Below, piece by piece: positions 23,188-35,010 of a stretch of DNA of 64,000 nt (the stretch's first letter is position 1; every line of letters begins with the position of its first letter). The DNA lies in assembly GCA_946406115.1 (NCBI GenBank), contig OX291540.1, positions 7,064,563 to 7,128,562 of the forward strand, given 5' to 3'. Origin of the DNA: Apoda limacodes. Lineage: Eukaryota > Arthropoda > Insecta > Lepidoptera > Limacodidae. The notes under the pieces are model-generated. The model did not search any database and had not been told where the DNA came from. It saw only the letters and a program-made list of their open reading frames with translations. A program made the translations under genes and the position numbers.

Positions 23188-24245
23188 TTTTTTGAAGTGA
23201 AAACTTCTTTAGCGGCGCTGTGCACTTTTTTTGTGATGGGTAAAAAATGTTAAACTCGCGTCAGTTCACGTGACCTGATCGAAAATTCATATAAAATTCG
23301 TAAGACGGAATACGCGTCAGATTTATTTACAGATTGAGATGTCAAACATACTACGTCAAAAAAGTAAATAAAAAAACATTATTATTTGTGATGGGTAAAA
23401 AATGATAAACTCGTGTCAGGCTAATCAAAAAATTCTTCAGACGGAAACCATAATGCAACGCCATAAAAATTGGCAAGACGGAAAACATAATGCCACGCCT
23501 ATTAAAATGTTGAAGTGAAAACGTCTTTAACGGCGTTGTGCACTTTTGTTTTCTGTGTAGTTAGTTTTTCAATCACACTTGTAAACAGTGTCATTACTCC
23601 CATGGGCTTTTTCTTTGTAAATTTTACTTTACAGAAGTGATAGATTTCATCAAAATCTTCATTTCGGATAACAGCTGTCAAACTAGAAACGGATTTATCT
23701 CCTTAACTTTTGATCGTAGACTAGTCAGTCAGACAGAAGTGATAGATCTCCATACATTGAAATGAATGTATGGACACCTGTTGAATAGGAATCAAAAAAA
23801 TGGAATTGAAGTTTTGAAAAAACCTTTTTGAAAGGGAAAATTTCTTAAGCGGCTTTATGCGCCTTTTTTGTGATGGATAAAAAATGTAAAACACGCGTCA
23901 CACGTGACCTGATCGAAAATTCGTTACACGGAACTCGCGTCAGGACACGTGACTTGATCGAAAATTCGTAAGAGGGAACTCGCGTCAGGAGTCCTAACTC
24001 AGGACACGTGACCTTTATTATTGTTAATTAGGTTAGTTTTTATTTTAAGTATATGGCGATTATAAGTAGTACAGGGAGGTTAGATATGGGATTTTAATTC
24101 TATGACAGATTGAGATGTCAAATATACTACGTCAAAAAAGGAAATAAACAAACATTATTATTTATAATAAATAAATATGTTTACGAAGTGATGAGAGGTA
24201 AATAGCTAGAATGTTTTCACTTCTGCCGGCACGCCCGGAGTGCAA
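23188..24245 (+). mobile_element. MITE-like family A, composite copy 3
   Basis: The outer ends match family A (tttttgaagtgaaaacttct at about 23190 and gttttcacttctgccggc at about 24213-24230), but the interior is 1,058 bp instead of about 300. Extra left-end pieces occur at about 23513 (gttgaagtgaaaacgtcttt) and 23824 (tttttgaaagggaaaatttc), and gcgtcaggacacgtgac-type words repeat at about 23937 and 23995. It is a nested or tandemly rearranged copy. No transposase was found. Confidence 0.65.
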
Positions 24246-25060
24246 CCCGTTTTTTTTTAATTGAGTGATGATTTTGTATTTTATGGTCAGGATTAACAGT
24301 AGAAGCGCCGAAGTTTGCAACCCCTTTGAACCTCCGCCGCCGTGACAATTTGTCCCGTTGTATTTGATGGAACGTTCAAAAATGCCTTATGCATGAAAGT
24401 TATGATTAAAACTGTTTGTAAAATACTTGAAACGTGTTTATTTATTTAAATCAAATTCAAGTAATAAGAAGTAAAAAAGTAAGAAAAAAAAAACAATAAT
24501 TTGTTAAGAGTTTGATATTTTTGGATTCATATCAAAATCATCACAACTTTTTTAGTAATTCTAACTGTACTAAATTATGAAAACCTATTAACTAGTTGTT
24601 ACTATTTGAAGAGCAAATATCGCACCAAAAATAATCTTCATTAGTGCATTTATTACAGAAAGTTTTTCTGCACTTACGGCACATAAGAATACTGACTAAA
24701 ATGATCTAGAGGCAGCTCTAGGTTGATCGCTTTTTTTCCCATTAACTATTCTTGTTACAAAATTAAAACAATTTTAATTTTTATAAATACATCAAATTAC
24801 TAAAAGTCAAAAAGTTTTACGCACCTAAATAAAAAAATTAAAAAGTTAGAGACGATCAAATTTTTCAGTGAAACTAGAACAAGAACTGGTTCAAATATCA
24901 GTCTTATCGGAATTCTTATTAACCAACTTCAAAATAAAGAGGCGGTTTTTATTTTGAGTTCATCTGTTTTTTTTGTTTGTGTTTTTCGCGATTCCAAATA
25001 TCTCCGCTAATTGACTTTATCCTCATCTGTCTGTCTAATCTAAGGAAAGAAAACGGATTT
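24246..25060. other. Non-coding stretch
   Basis: AT-rich, no gene or named repeat recognised. It separates two family A copies in opposite orientation. Confidence 0.5.
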
Positions 25061-25365
25061 CACTCCGAGAGTGCTGGCAGAAGTGTAAACTCGAATATTA
25101 ACTATTTCCATCACTTCGTATACATATTTATTAATTAAAAATAATAATGTTTGTTTATTTACTTTTTTACGTAGTTTATTTGACATCTCAATCTGTCATA
25201 GAATTAAAATCCCATACCCAACCTAATCGTCATATACTAAAAAAAAAACTAGTTCCGTCCTACGACTTTTCAATCAGGACACGTGTCCTGACGCGAGTTT
25301 AATCTTTTTTACCTATCACAAAAAAAGTGCACAACGCCGCTAAAGAAGTTTTCACTTCAAAAATT
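25061..25365 (-). mobile_element. MITE-like family A, compact copy 4
   Basis: The shortest copy with both ends (305 bp), in reverse orientation: cactccgagagtgctggcag at one end and gaagttttcacttcaaaaat at the other. The core words tttgacatctcaatctgtca and atttacttttttacgtagt are shared with copies 1-3. It is probably closest to the unit form of the family. Confidence 0.75.
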
Positions 25366-26447
25366 TGTTGATCGAAAAAAAAAAAAATTACATTTTACTA
25401 TTTTTATCTAACATTTTATCTTATGCTAGACATCAATTATGTATTTACCAACCTTTTCAAAACTTTTGACTTTGTAGGAAAAGCAAAGATTTTCTTTTCA
25501 AGCTCACATCAACCATTTTTTTTTAATGTCAGTTGTCTATGCCATTATTAGTCTTTTAAGCTTCAATATTAGTTTTATGCTGTCACCATCCTATTAAAAT
25601 TACGAGGAATCCAATGACACCCCATTTATTTTATGAAAGTTCATGAAGCCTTTCCAGTTCGTAGTCTTTTTTGGGCTATATACTAGTTGCGCCAAAGATT
25701 CGGACATACCCACACCAACCGAAGAACATTACTGTTCTAGTTTTGACTGTCAGGTAATAAAATAGAACGCAAAAAACTTTCTACGGTTATTCCTATTAAG
25801 TTACTTGTAACATTTTCTAAAGTTACGTATAATAATTTCTCCATTATCTTGAAGAGTTCTGAGTAAGCGTTTCTTGATTGACAATTGTCCCTGCACTTCG
25901 TTTATACCGACGTTAGTGCCACTTGACTTGCATTTTATAAGGAGGGTTTATAAGAGGGATTGAAGTCCATCTTCAATCGATAAATTATCGATTTATTTTA
26001 TGAGGTCAATTAATTATTAAGTACAAGAATGATCATATTTATAATTTATAAAAATTTAAAAGTGCGCCTATGCATAGACTTAAGCAAAGAGACAGCGCTA
26101 TATAATTGCTGCCTAGTGTGACGGCAACAGCCAACGCGTAAATCTTGCGAAAAATCAATAAAATGGCGTTTATAAAAAAACTACGACAGTTATCAAAAAA
26201 CTGGTTTGAGCGTGTAGGATTACGTGTCAGTCATTTATAAAATAATCACGAAACAGACTTTTTAAAGATTCAACAAAAATGTGTGCGAAACATGTTTCGA
26301 CGTTCGAGCGATTAAAGATTAAGAGTTTAAGCTTCCTGTGTCAAAATATTAAACTCATAAATAACATAAAAACTAAGATCGAAAAACATGACCAATTTGA
26401 CATGTACGGACCCTTAAGTGGCGGTCGTATAAATAAAGCTCTATAAG
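25366..26447. other. Non-coding stretch
   Basis: No gene. It includes repeat D copy 2 at 26089-26165 (annotated separately). Confidence 0.5.
26089..26165 (+). repeat. Short dispersed repeat D, copy 2
   Basis: gagacagcgctatataattg, followed by gcaacagccaacgc and taaatcttgcgaaaaatca, matches 21020-21095 in the same orientation with scattered substitutions. Confidence 0.6.
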
Positions 26448-26559
26448 GCAACAAACTTTTCTGACCCGGTGGTAAAACATCAAACTACAGTCGCCATATT
26501 GAAATGCTGTTAACTAACAGGACACTAGCGAAAAACACCGGGTCAGAAACGTTTGTTGC
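26448..26559. mobile_element. MITE with 24-bp terminal inverted repeats
   Basis: The left end gcaacaaacttttctgaccc (26448 onward, 24 nt) and the right end (26536-26559, caccgggtcag to tttgttgc) are inverted copies with one mismatch. Total length is 112 bp, with no coding capacity. A second, more diverged copy is at 17017-17123. The flanking bases do not show a convincing target duplication. Confidence 0.8.
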
Positions 26560-26775
26560 ATTGTACATCAGCGGCATTTCAATCTGCTTATACCAAAAAT
26601 TTTGGTCTATCTAGTCTATAGAAATTATCTAGTAATTTAAGTAATTAGAAAAAATCTGTTAAATGCTTTACTGTACTAAATTAACCCTTCGATCCCCTTT
26701 AACGCTCGCAATACAAATATTACCTATAAATGCGACAGTAAGTTTTTTTTGTTTTATTGGTTCCTTTCTTCACAT

Positions 26776-26850
26776 CGCAACGGAGCGTCCAATTGAGCTG
26801 AAATTCCGCAAAGGGATAGTTGGAAAGACGGAGACGTTGGAGAGGAAGGA
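26776..26850 (+). repeat. Dispersed repeat E, copy 1
   Basis: tccaattgagctgaaattcc and gcaaagggatagttgg match 58826-58855 (tccgattgagcttaaattcg, gcaacgggatagtc). It is a moth-type interspersed repeat and non-coding. Confidence 0.55.
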
Positions 26851-26993
26851 AATATCCTACATATGTCTTTACAGGAGGAATAACTATTTCCCAATTGCAC
26901 GTGGACGAACTATACCTACAGCTGGCTAAGGCAAACACCATTACTATTGTTTTGTCAATGATTACAGGTACAATCTAACCCTAATGAAAATAT

Positions 26994-27334
26994 GAGGCGA
27001 CTTGACTTATCTCCATAGGTGTTGTTCTCTACCTAAATGGACCTCGTGTGTCTGTCCTATATCTTCTAAGGAGACCTAAGGGAGCCCTAAATTAAAGCCT
27101 AAACTGAGAGAGGACATAAAAGGTACGGACAAGATCTAACTTAAAGTATTATAATACAAATAGAAAATACAACCTAATGTTTGTGGCGTGGGATCCTCAC
27201 TCAACAATGGCACATCACCTTACTCTTAACACCTTTTTAGATAATTAACAAAACACTTTTCTGAGAAAAATAGGTTATTATTTTAAATATGTGCAGACCG
27301 ATGACAACCATAAAGTAGAGTGTTGCCAGAAACA
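26994..27334 (-). repeat. Solo BEL-type LTR, reverse orientation
   Basis: The reverse complement aligns along its length with 9417-9715. The minus-strand start is TGTTTCTGGCAACACTC at 27334, and words such as actttaagttagatcttgtc and tttagggctcccttaggt are shared. No gag or pol lies on either side, so this is a solo LTR left by LTR-LTR recombination. The end near 26994 is uncertain. Confidence 0.75.
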
Positions 27335-27373
27335 CATATCAGTAGGCATCCGATAAGAAAAGATTTTCCGATA

Positions 27374-27468
27374 GTTGCTCCCCATATGTTGAACTGAGTG
27401 ATAACATTTTTGTTTTTGCATTCCCCAATATGAGATTGTTGTTGGATAATTGTTTAAAATTGTATTTG
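27374..27468 (+). repeat. 95-bp direct repeat, copy 1
   Basis: gttgctccccatatgttgaa to the end of a ttgtatttg block; repeated at 27617-27711 with about five differences, offset 243 bp. The origin is unknown. Confidence 0.8.
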
Positions 27469-27616
27469 TGTACACAACCCCTCTCTGGCTTAGTGCAAAT
27501 TGGCGGATGTTTGTCGACCTAGTGGCCACTGGACTATTACTGGACGGACTTAACGACTACTACCGTACAACAGCACAGCCGGGTTCAACAAATTTATTTT
27601 AAGTTTTTTTTAAAAT

Positions 27617-27711
27617 GTTGCTCCCCAAATGTTGAACTGAGTGATAACATTTTTGTTTTTGCATTCCCCAATATGAGATTGTTGTTGGATACTTGTTTCA
27701 AATTGTGTTTC
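27617..27711 (+). repeat. 95-bp direct repeat, copy 2
   Basis: gttgctccccaaatgttgaa onward, matching 27374-27468. The 148 bp between the copies are unrelated to the repeat. Confidence 0.8.
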
Positions 27712-27968
27712 AGGTATTTAGTTGTCTCTTCCTTCACGATTTATTTTGCCTTCCAAAGTTAAAAACTTGTTTACGCTCTTGTGACTTATAAACCACGTGT
27801 TATATCACGATAATTTATTTATTTTTCATCCAAACTTAGAACTATCTTCACAGGTTTTATATCACTAATGCGAAGTTGTTCATAAAACTTACTTATTCTT
27901 CTTTTTATTAATAACAGTAACAGATAATAAATAGTGCTATTTTTGCGAATTCACTCAGAAAAGAATAC

Positions 27969-28084
27969 TTAGATCCAACTCGTCCGCTATGAGGTTCAAA
28001 GTGCGAAGTGAGCGGCGGTTCACCAGCGCTGTGCGGCCCCGCGGTACGTCCAGCAGACGCGGTCGCCGCTTGCTCCATACATAC
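27969..28084 (-). CDS. Candidate internal exon, unknown gene
   Basis: On the minus strand a GC-rich block begins after an acceptor-like ttccggacag and is open in one frame to a donor-like aa|gtattc. The split-codon reading starts YVWSKRRPRLLDVPRGRTAL (20 residues) and continues NRRSLRTLNLIADELDL. The sequence looks protein-like (charged, Leu-rich, no low complexity) and its GC content stands well above the flanks. An overlapping alternative frame begins MEQAATASAGR. I cannot name the protein. A retroposon lies 40 bp upstream in the presumed intron. Confidence 0.35.
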
Positions 28085-28124
28085 CTGTCCGGAATATACA
28101 AACATACGCGAAAGATAATATAGC

Positions 28125-28675
28125 TTTTTTTTATACCATCACGCTAACGCTTGTAACCCCTTCAAAAATCCAATAACTTCTTTCTTGAGGAACCCCATAC
28201 TGTAGTCCTTAGAGAAAACCTTGGCAGGGAGCTCATTCCAGAACCCAAGCGTTCGCGAGAGGAAGTTTCTCTGAAACCGCACTGTACGCGACCATTTTGG
28301 TTCTAAAGTGTGAGAATGAATTCCCTGCCTATGGCAAGCGGTGCGATGGTAGAAAGTAGCCGTGGGCATCATTTCGAACAATTCCTCAGAACACAACCCA
28401 TTATACAACCGGTAGAACACACACAGGGAGGCAAAGTTTCTCCTCAGACTTAAGGGTTCGATACTGCAAGTGAGTTTGGGATCGTCGACAATTCTGAGAG
28501 CCCGTGAAGTATTGAGAACACCTAGTTTTTTGGACGCCATCTTCACCTTGTCATGCAAATGATCTCGAAACTGAACATCGCTGGAGATGTCAACACCAAG
28601 GATCCCAATGCTCTTGGAGATGGAGAGGGGAGTGTTCTGGAATTGTGGGACCACAGCGAATGGGGTTTTTAGTTT
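28125..28675 (-). mobile_element. Non-LTR retroposon 3' end with poly(A)
   Basis: Minus-strand fragment ending in a run of A (plus-strand T8 at about 28125-28132) just after the RT stop. It is 5'-truncated at about 28675. The second fragment of the same family is at 11953-12070. Confidence 0.75.
28139..28654 (-). pseudogene. Reverse transcriptase C-terminus, Jockey-group
   Basis: The 171-residue frame carries the thumb and C-terminal part of a non-LTR RT common in moths: PLSISKSIGILGVDISSDVQ (11-30), KKLGVLN (about 44-50), RIVDDPKL (58-65), EPLSLRRNFASLCVFYRLYN (about 71-90), HRTACHRQG, VRFQRNFLSRT and LGFWNELPAKVF. About 45-50 residues expected between GVLN and RIVDDP are missing, so an internal in-frame deletion has occurred. 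The catalytic FADD block lies upstream of the truncation and is absent, so the product is not active. Confidence 0.8.
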
Positions 28676-31600
28676 TTAGCTTTATATAAACTTTTAATTC
28701 AAATGTTTTATAACAATTTTGGTTCTTAGGTTTTACATATTATTTATTATTTTGAACTTTAAAAAGAGAAATTACATATTATGAAACTAGTATCTACTAT
28801 ATGTTGTATCGGGTTTATACATTATAATCAAAGCAAATTCTCGCTTTAAAAGTTTTGATTCCGTGTCGTGTGCTTATGAATTTATACGTAATTATTAACT
28901 TATACTTAAAAAAATACCTAATATTTGGTATTGACCTAGCGTTCGTGTTTTAAGAAAAAAAAAGTTTTTAAGTATCCTCATGGCATAAATATATTAATTC
29001 TGGATATTGCACCTGGAACTTGTGTAAGTTGTATAGTATAAGAAATAATACTCTTTTAATTTTCACATTTAATAAATACTACGAATTTATGTAAAAGGCG
29101 AATCATTGTAAACTTACACACCAGTATGTAAATGTAAAATGTCAATTTTCATTAGAGTCACCATGTCTGACTGCAAATCAATTGTTTGATTCGTGCACAA
29201 AGTCCAAATTTTCTTTCTTTCGTGCATTGGTTCCATAATAACAGTGACAAAAAAAGGCTTTATACGTATTGTATTATATTGTTAATAATAATACTGTATA
29301 TAACAAATAATATACGTATAGCCTTGTTTAATGTACCTAACCGTCGGATGGCGGCGAGCAACTCAATACTCCCTTACTTATTTATTAAAAGACGCTGTCG
29401 TTTTTTCTATTGTAGAATTATAACGTAAGATAATTCTTATCCTGACAAGGCCACTGTTGGGACAACTACCGTTTTTAGGCTTGCATCTGGGCCATTATCC
29501 ATGACGCGGGGCCATCAGAGCGGATTTTCCATAACTTTGCATACGTCTTTTATTTTTTTTCGCACGATGTTTCCTTCACCTAAAAGCCAGTAGTGTGAAC
29601 AAACAAAATATCTATGTACTTCAGTAACCAAAAACAGAGTCATTGATACACACCGGGTTTGAATTTTCACCACCAACCCATATATAATATAGTATATCCC
29701 ATATATAATATAGTGTATTCATAGAGATAAAAGAAAGTCCTAGCAGTAAGTGGTTTTATTACGTTTTAAACACTCTTCATAAAAAATCTAAATAATTAGT
29801 TAGCATGGTAGTAGACAAGGTAACTCACTGAAAAGTAAAATCCCCTTGTATGTACAACAAATACCTACATATTTATATTTTCCTATCATGTAATATAAAA
29901 ACTCTTGAATGTGTCACGCCAAAATCACATAATACACCGAAATGTCCTCATAAAATGGTTAACTGCTTGTCTGAAGCTTAAGTTGGTGGTATATCAAGAA
30001 CTTGTATTCGTTGTGTGTTGCAAAAAATAAAGATTTTTAATCTTTAGTTATTTAGCAAGGAACTACTGGTAGGTATATTATAATGTCGTTTTTACGATAT
30101 TTATTGTTATTTATTGTTGCCCACAACTCCATCCACATTAAACTCGGAAAAGATTTAAGTTCCTTTCCTGTTTCGATATTATCGACTCTAGTACCTACAC
30201 TCATACTCCCGTGTCTAATTCTAAGTTATTTATTATAGTTTGTCTAGAATTACCAAAGGGGTATATTATTCTGTTTCTGGTCTTTCATTATACCGCGTAT
30301 TACTATAAAGCTGTATTTTTGACCCATGGGACATTTATATAGCCACTTTAATCCAGATAGGTAAGCTGCTGTCTGAAGCAGTGTTTATGCTCACCCCCTG
30401 TAACTCAGAGTTAAAGTGGTTGGTGAAAAGAGGCTGTTCTTCACATTATAATGTGGGTGTGTTTCGAGCCACTGGTTGACCCCTTCGGGAAAAAAAAACC
30501 GTGACGTGTAGTGTGTTTGTTCGTATTACGTACTAACATAATTTTACAACACATCAACGCGATCTCAACATATCTTGGTGTCATAGGCAATTTCGTTTTA
30601 TAATTGGCAGCCATATTTTTATGGTCCCATCGCAACCGATGCATTGGGCCCTAGATAAATAGCAGTGAGAGGCTGGGGTGGAATAGCTATATGACATACA
30701 TGAGATAAAATATCCATAGATGGATCTCCAGACATCGAATCCGTTAGAAAACATTTTTCTTTATTGTTAGTTGGTTATTTTATTTAAAACGCTACGATGT
30801 ACTGATTTATTCATATTAATAGAAAGTGAAGTAAAATATAGAACTGCAAGTAAACAATAGTTCATAGCTGCTTGGCAACAATAATTATCATATTACCTTG
30901 CTAAATAATTAATATACTCGTAAACATATAATAGAACTATTACAATATTGTTACCAATATCTTCAGAACTATAGGTATAGTGACGTGTAGTGTAGTGTAT
31001 CGATCTCATGTGAATCCGCCGCGTTCCTTGCAAAACGGCTGTTTAATGTCACCTGTACCTATTAATGCGCAGCACAGGGCTTGGGATGGGACTATACCTA
31101 AAATATTCTAGATATATACCTAGATAGTCTTCTGGGTAAAAATATATTTCTTTTTTTTTATTTACTGATTTTTATATATAACTTTAACATCAAAAACATG
31201 TTACTTTTTTGCACCACCATTTCGGAGGATCCCCCGATGACCCGTGCTTGTCGTAAACAATATTGAAACTGTATTTATTTGTATAAAACTAGACTTTACC
31301 AGCGGTTTAATTTGCGCGGAATTCTGTCATCGCTATAGGATTTATACTAACGATACGATTCCCTAATCAATCGGGATAAAAGTATTATTATTTTCTATCC
31401 TTATAGTATAACCCCTGTGTCACAATGGGGTGTTGTTGCACCGGAATAATGCCCCCGGTATCAAACGTAAAATTTATTTCCGTCTCTACAATTTGAATAA
31501 TAAGTATACCTACTAGGTCTATATTAGTTTTATAGCTGTAAATGCCAAAAATCAAATAAATTGTATGCTCCGAAACGCCTTCGCATAGTGCCCCACGAAA

Positions 31601-33904
31601 AACATATTCTCGTAGGAACTCTCTATCTGGCTTATAAAAAAGCCTATGTCACCCTTGGGCCCGTTAACTATTTCTGTGCGAAAAATTACAACAAACCAAC
31701 AAATGCACTTCTGCATATATAATTTTAATATAAGCAGGTAGGTTACTTATTATTAATTCAAAAATGATTGAAAACAAGTTAATAAAAATCACAATCATCC
31801 GGCACCATATAAAAGAAATTGTAATAAAAACAAAAGAACGCTACGTTTTCAAATAGAGTAAAATTAAATTCTAATTATTATTTTATAATGCATAAAATTA
31901 GATAAGAATTGTGATATAATTGAAATGGTTAATGATCTTTGCTGTTCTATCCTGATCCTTTATCCTTTTCAAAGATACATTGTGTTTGTTTGTCATTCTG
32001 TTTAGAATATATTCGTGTTTATATTTTTGCTTTGCCTACCAAGAATTTATAGCAAAAATTTCTGAAGATGTAATTGTACAACAGTTTAAAAAAGATAAGT
32101 TTAAAAGATTATTTTTTTATATAATATCATGTCAGACATAAAAAAATGTATGCATGCGCGTATTGGGGGGGGGGGGGGGGGTTGTACTCCCCGAAAAATC
32201 TGTTTTTCAACTACTAATATGCTAATGCCGAAACACTCGCGATGGGTCTGTCGGCCCCTATTGGTTCACTTCGGTCACCTGTACCTATCATATCGCCTGA
32301 ATGTATGATAGTAATATCTATGGCATTGTGTATATTTAGCATGCTGATGTTCACACCGATCATATTAGCAAATTCAGTTTTTTGACAATAGGCCTTAACG
32401 CAACCAGGTGTTGTACCGTTTTAGTTAGTTATATATACGACAGGGTAAAATTATTTTGTACTGAACATACTTATTTACCAAAACAAATATATTTGATAAA
32501 TGTGACTTTAATTAACACAACGCAGAAAAAAATCACTGTGTTCAATGCTAATACTCAAACTAAAACTATACTTGAGATTAAGAAATGAGCTTCATCATTA
32601 AAAAGTCATGTTTGAATAAATACCTACTTCACAACTTTTAAATGGTGAAAAGTACTTTAATATGGCATTTTAAATATTATTGTTCACAATGCGATAAAGA
32701 AACCAATTTTAAAACTAATTGACAACAACTTTAACTTTTCGGTACGGAAAATTGACTATTTCTGCATGATAGGTTTACTTCAAGAAGGACGTGTAGCGAA
32801 TTTTAAGCTAATTCTTGAATAATCATCTTGGGCATCTTGGGGATGAGATTTAAGGCTAAAATGCATTAAAAATATACACAATAATATTTAGTAAAATAGT
32901 TTTATTTAAAATCGTTTTGATCTGACTTTTTTACTTAAGAGGGCGAGCAGACATATTGTTATTCTCCTAGAATTGAAGTAGGTGCATCAAGTTACATATA
33001 CCTATTTCTTTCAATGACGGCACTGTATACCTACAATAATGGAATATAACCAAATTTTGTCCAATAGTGTTTTTCTTTATCGTAGAATGACAATTCCCGT
33101 TCAATGTTATATTTTATTACAATTATGAATTATTTACAATTATGTAGTGAAAATAGTGTTATATAAGTTTAACTACCTTAATAGAGGGTAGTCATTTCTT
33201 GGGAGGGTAACAGGATTGAAGTAATTGTAGTTACATATTATATTTCTACAATGACACTGTGTACAGCATAGGTACATAATATTACGTTCAACAAATTATT
33301 ATTTTTGAATTATTATTGAATGTCAAATTAAATGGGTTTAGCTATAAGTTGCACAACAATGTCTAAATGTAGTATAAATATTTTTATTAAGGTGCTCTTT
33401 GTGTATCTACCTTAATTAAAACAATGCGGTACGATATGTTGTGAGGCGATTGAAGCAATTTTATTGTAGTTACTTTTGACGTGACAACGTCTTATAAATT
33501 GGTTTGCCGGGTGACACTTCAAGAAACTGCGTTACGCTCCGCTCACGTTATGCGCTCACAATGAGAGCGAGTGAGAGGCACGCGCCCGCCTAAGAGCGAG
33601 AGAGACAGACATAAAATCATTGTCACGTAAAACTTTCGCCCGTATACCGACTTTACAGGCAACCAGTTTTTATAATAGCAATGTATGTTATGTATTACCA
33701 ATGTTGGTTCCATCATTTTGACACTTTGTTGTATGGCAATACATTGTTGTTTGCATTTAGCCGGGTAGTCAATTATAAGTGAATGTTTTAGATTCGGTAT
33801 CTGCCTATTTAGGAAACTTGAAATGTGTGAGCTTATTAATTTATGTTTTAGTTGCACATGATTTTTGTGACAAAACGTGAACAAAGGTACATTACGTTTT
33901 CACA
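28676..33904. other. Long non-coding stretch with repeat traces
   Basis: No gene was recognised in 5.2 kb. A moth repeat fragment is at about 29445-29600 (ggccactgttgggacaac, tttcgcacgatgtttccttc). A duplicated catatataatatagt word lies near 29690-29715. The region 33490-33610 is GC-richer with ctcac/gagag words and could be a repeat or a promoter; nothing decides it. Frames at 30441-30644 and 33543-33884 have no family features. Confidence 0.5.
32165..32181 (+). repeat. G17 homopolymer
   Basis: Seventeen consecutive G, the only long G-run in the window. It could form a quadruplex; it is also a typical place for sequencing length error. Confidence 0.95.
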
Positions 33905-35010
33905 CGCCTCGCCTAAGTATTCGAATTTCTCTAATATTTTGAATGGTTGATCGCCCATCATTGCTAGGGGTGTTCGGTCTGTGTTTTCTGGTGATTTTAA
34001 AACTATCATACATTTAGTCTTTTTTACATTTATTTTTTATCCCAGATTTATAAGTGAGTTACTTAGTTGTTTGTCAAGTATTTAAAGGTTCTCTCTGTTA
34101 TTAGCAAGGATTGTAGTGTCATCTGCAAATCTTAAGTTCTTTAACTGATATTAATTCCTTTTTCTAGGTAATATAGCGCTCCTTTAAATACAAATTCTGA
34201 GTAAAGGTTGAATAGTGGTGTAGATAACGCATATCCATGTCGGTCTTCCTTGCAGTTTTTTATATTTTGAGTACTACTATACTCTAGCGTCACTTTTACT
34301 GTTTGATTCCAATATAAGTGTTTTATAATCCTTTTGTCTTCTTTGTCTATTTCAGTTTCGTCTAGTATTTCTATTGATTTATCGTGTATGACATTATCAA
34401 ATGCTTTTTCAAAGTCAATTAAGCATACTCGTAAATAGACATCTAGGTTATATTCTAAGCATTTTTGTATTAATATTTGCATCGCTGTCAGCGTTTCACG
34501 GGCACCCAGACCATTTCTAAATCTAAACTGAGTGTTACTTATTTCCTTGTCTATTTTGTGGTTTATTCTAGCAAGTATTACTTTAAGAAAGATTTTTAGG
34601 GCGTGTCTAATAAACTAATTCATCTGTACTCGTTACAAACTTTGTCGTTGATTTTCTTCGGAATCGTTATAAAGGTAGAGTATAGCCAGTCCGTTGGTAG
34701 ACTACCAGATTCATATATTAAGTTAAACAATTTGGTCAATGTTTTTATATTACCTTCATCCAATTAATTATTAATTTCTATGTTTATGCCATTATGGTTA
34801 GCGGACTTTCCTGATTTTATGTTTGTTATGGCTTTTTCGACTTCTCTTGTGAATTCTTGGTCCTTCGCATGTATTTCCGTAGTCTGGTATCTTTTCATCA
34901 GTTCAATCCTCTTTAAATGCTTCTTGAATATACTTCTCCCAAGTTTTGTTTATTTTACCTATGGCAGTTATAAGTTGGTTGCGTTCGTTAAATAATTTAG
35001 CTTTTAATTT
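33905..35010 (-). pseudogene. Endonuclease-RT type retroposon remnant
   Basis: Minus-strand RT sequence in changing frames. Upstream part about 34483-35010 has fragments such as NQLITAIGKINKTWEKYIQE and DKEISNTQFRFRNGLGARET. The central open frame 34141-34482 carries VCLIDFEKAFDNVIHDK (first catalytic Asp, residues about 19-35), IKHLYWNQTVKVTLE and PLFNLYSEFVFKGAL. The part below 34141 gives LKNLRFADDTTILANN with the catalytic DD, INVKKTKCMIVLKS and FEYLG. Motif wording fits the endonuclease-reverse transcriptase group often annotated in insects. Several stops and frameshifts make it a fossil; the endonuclease itself was not found. Confidence 0.75.
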
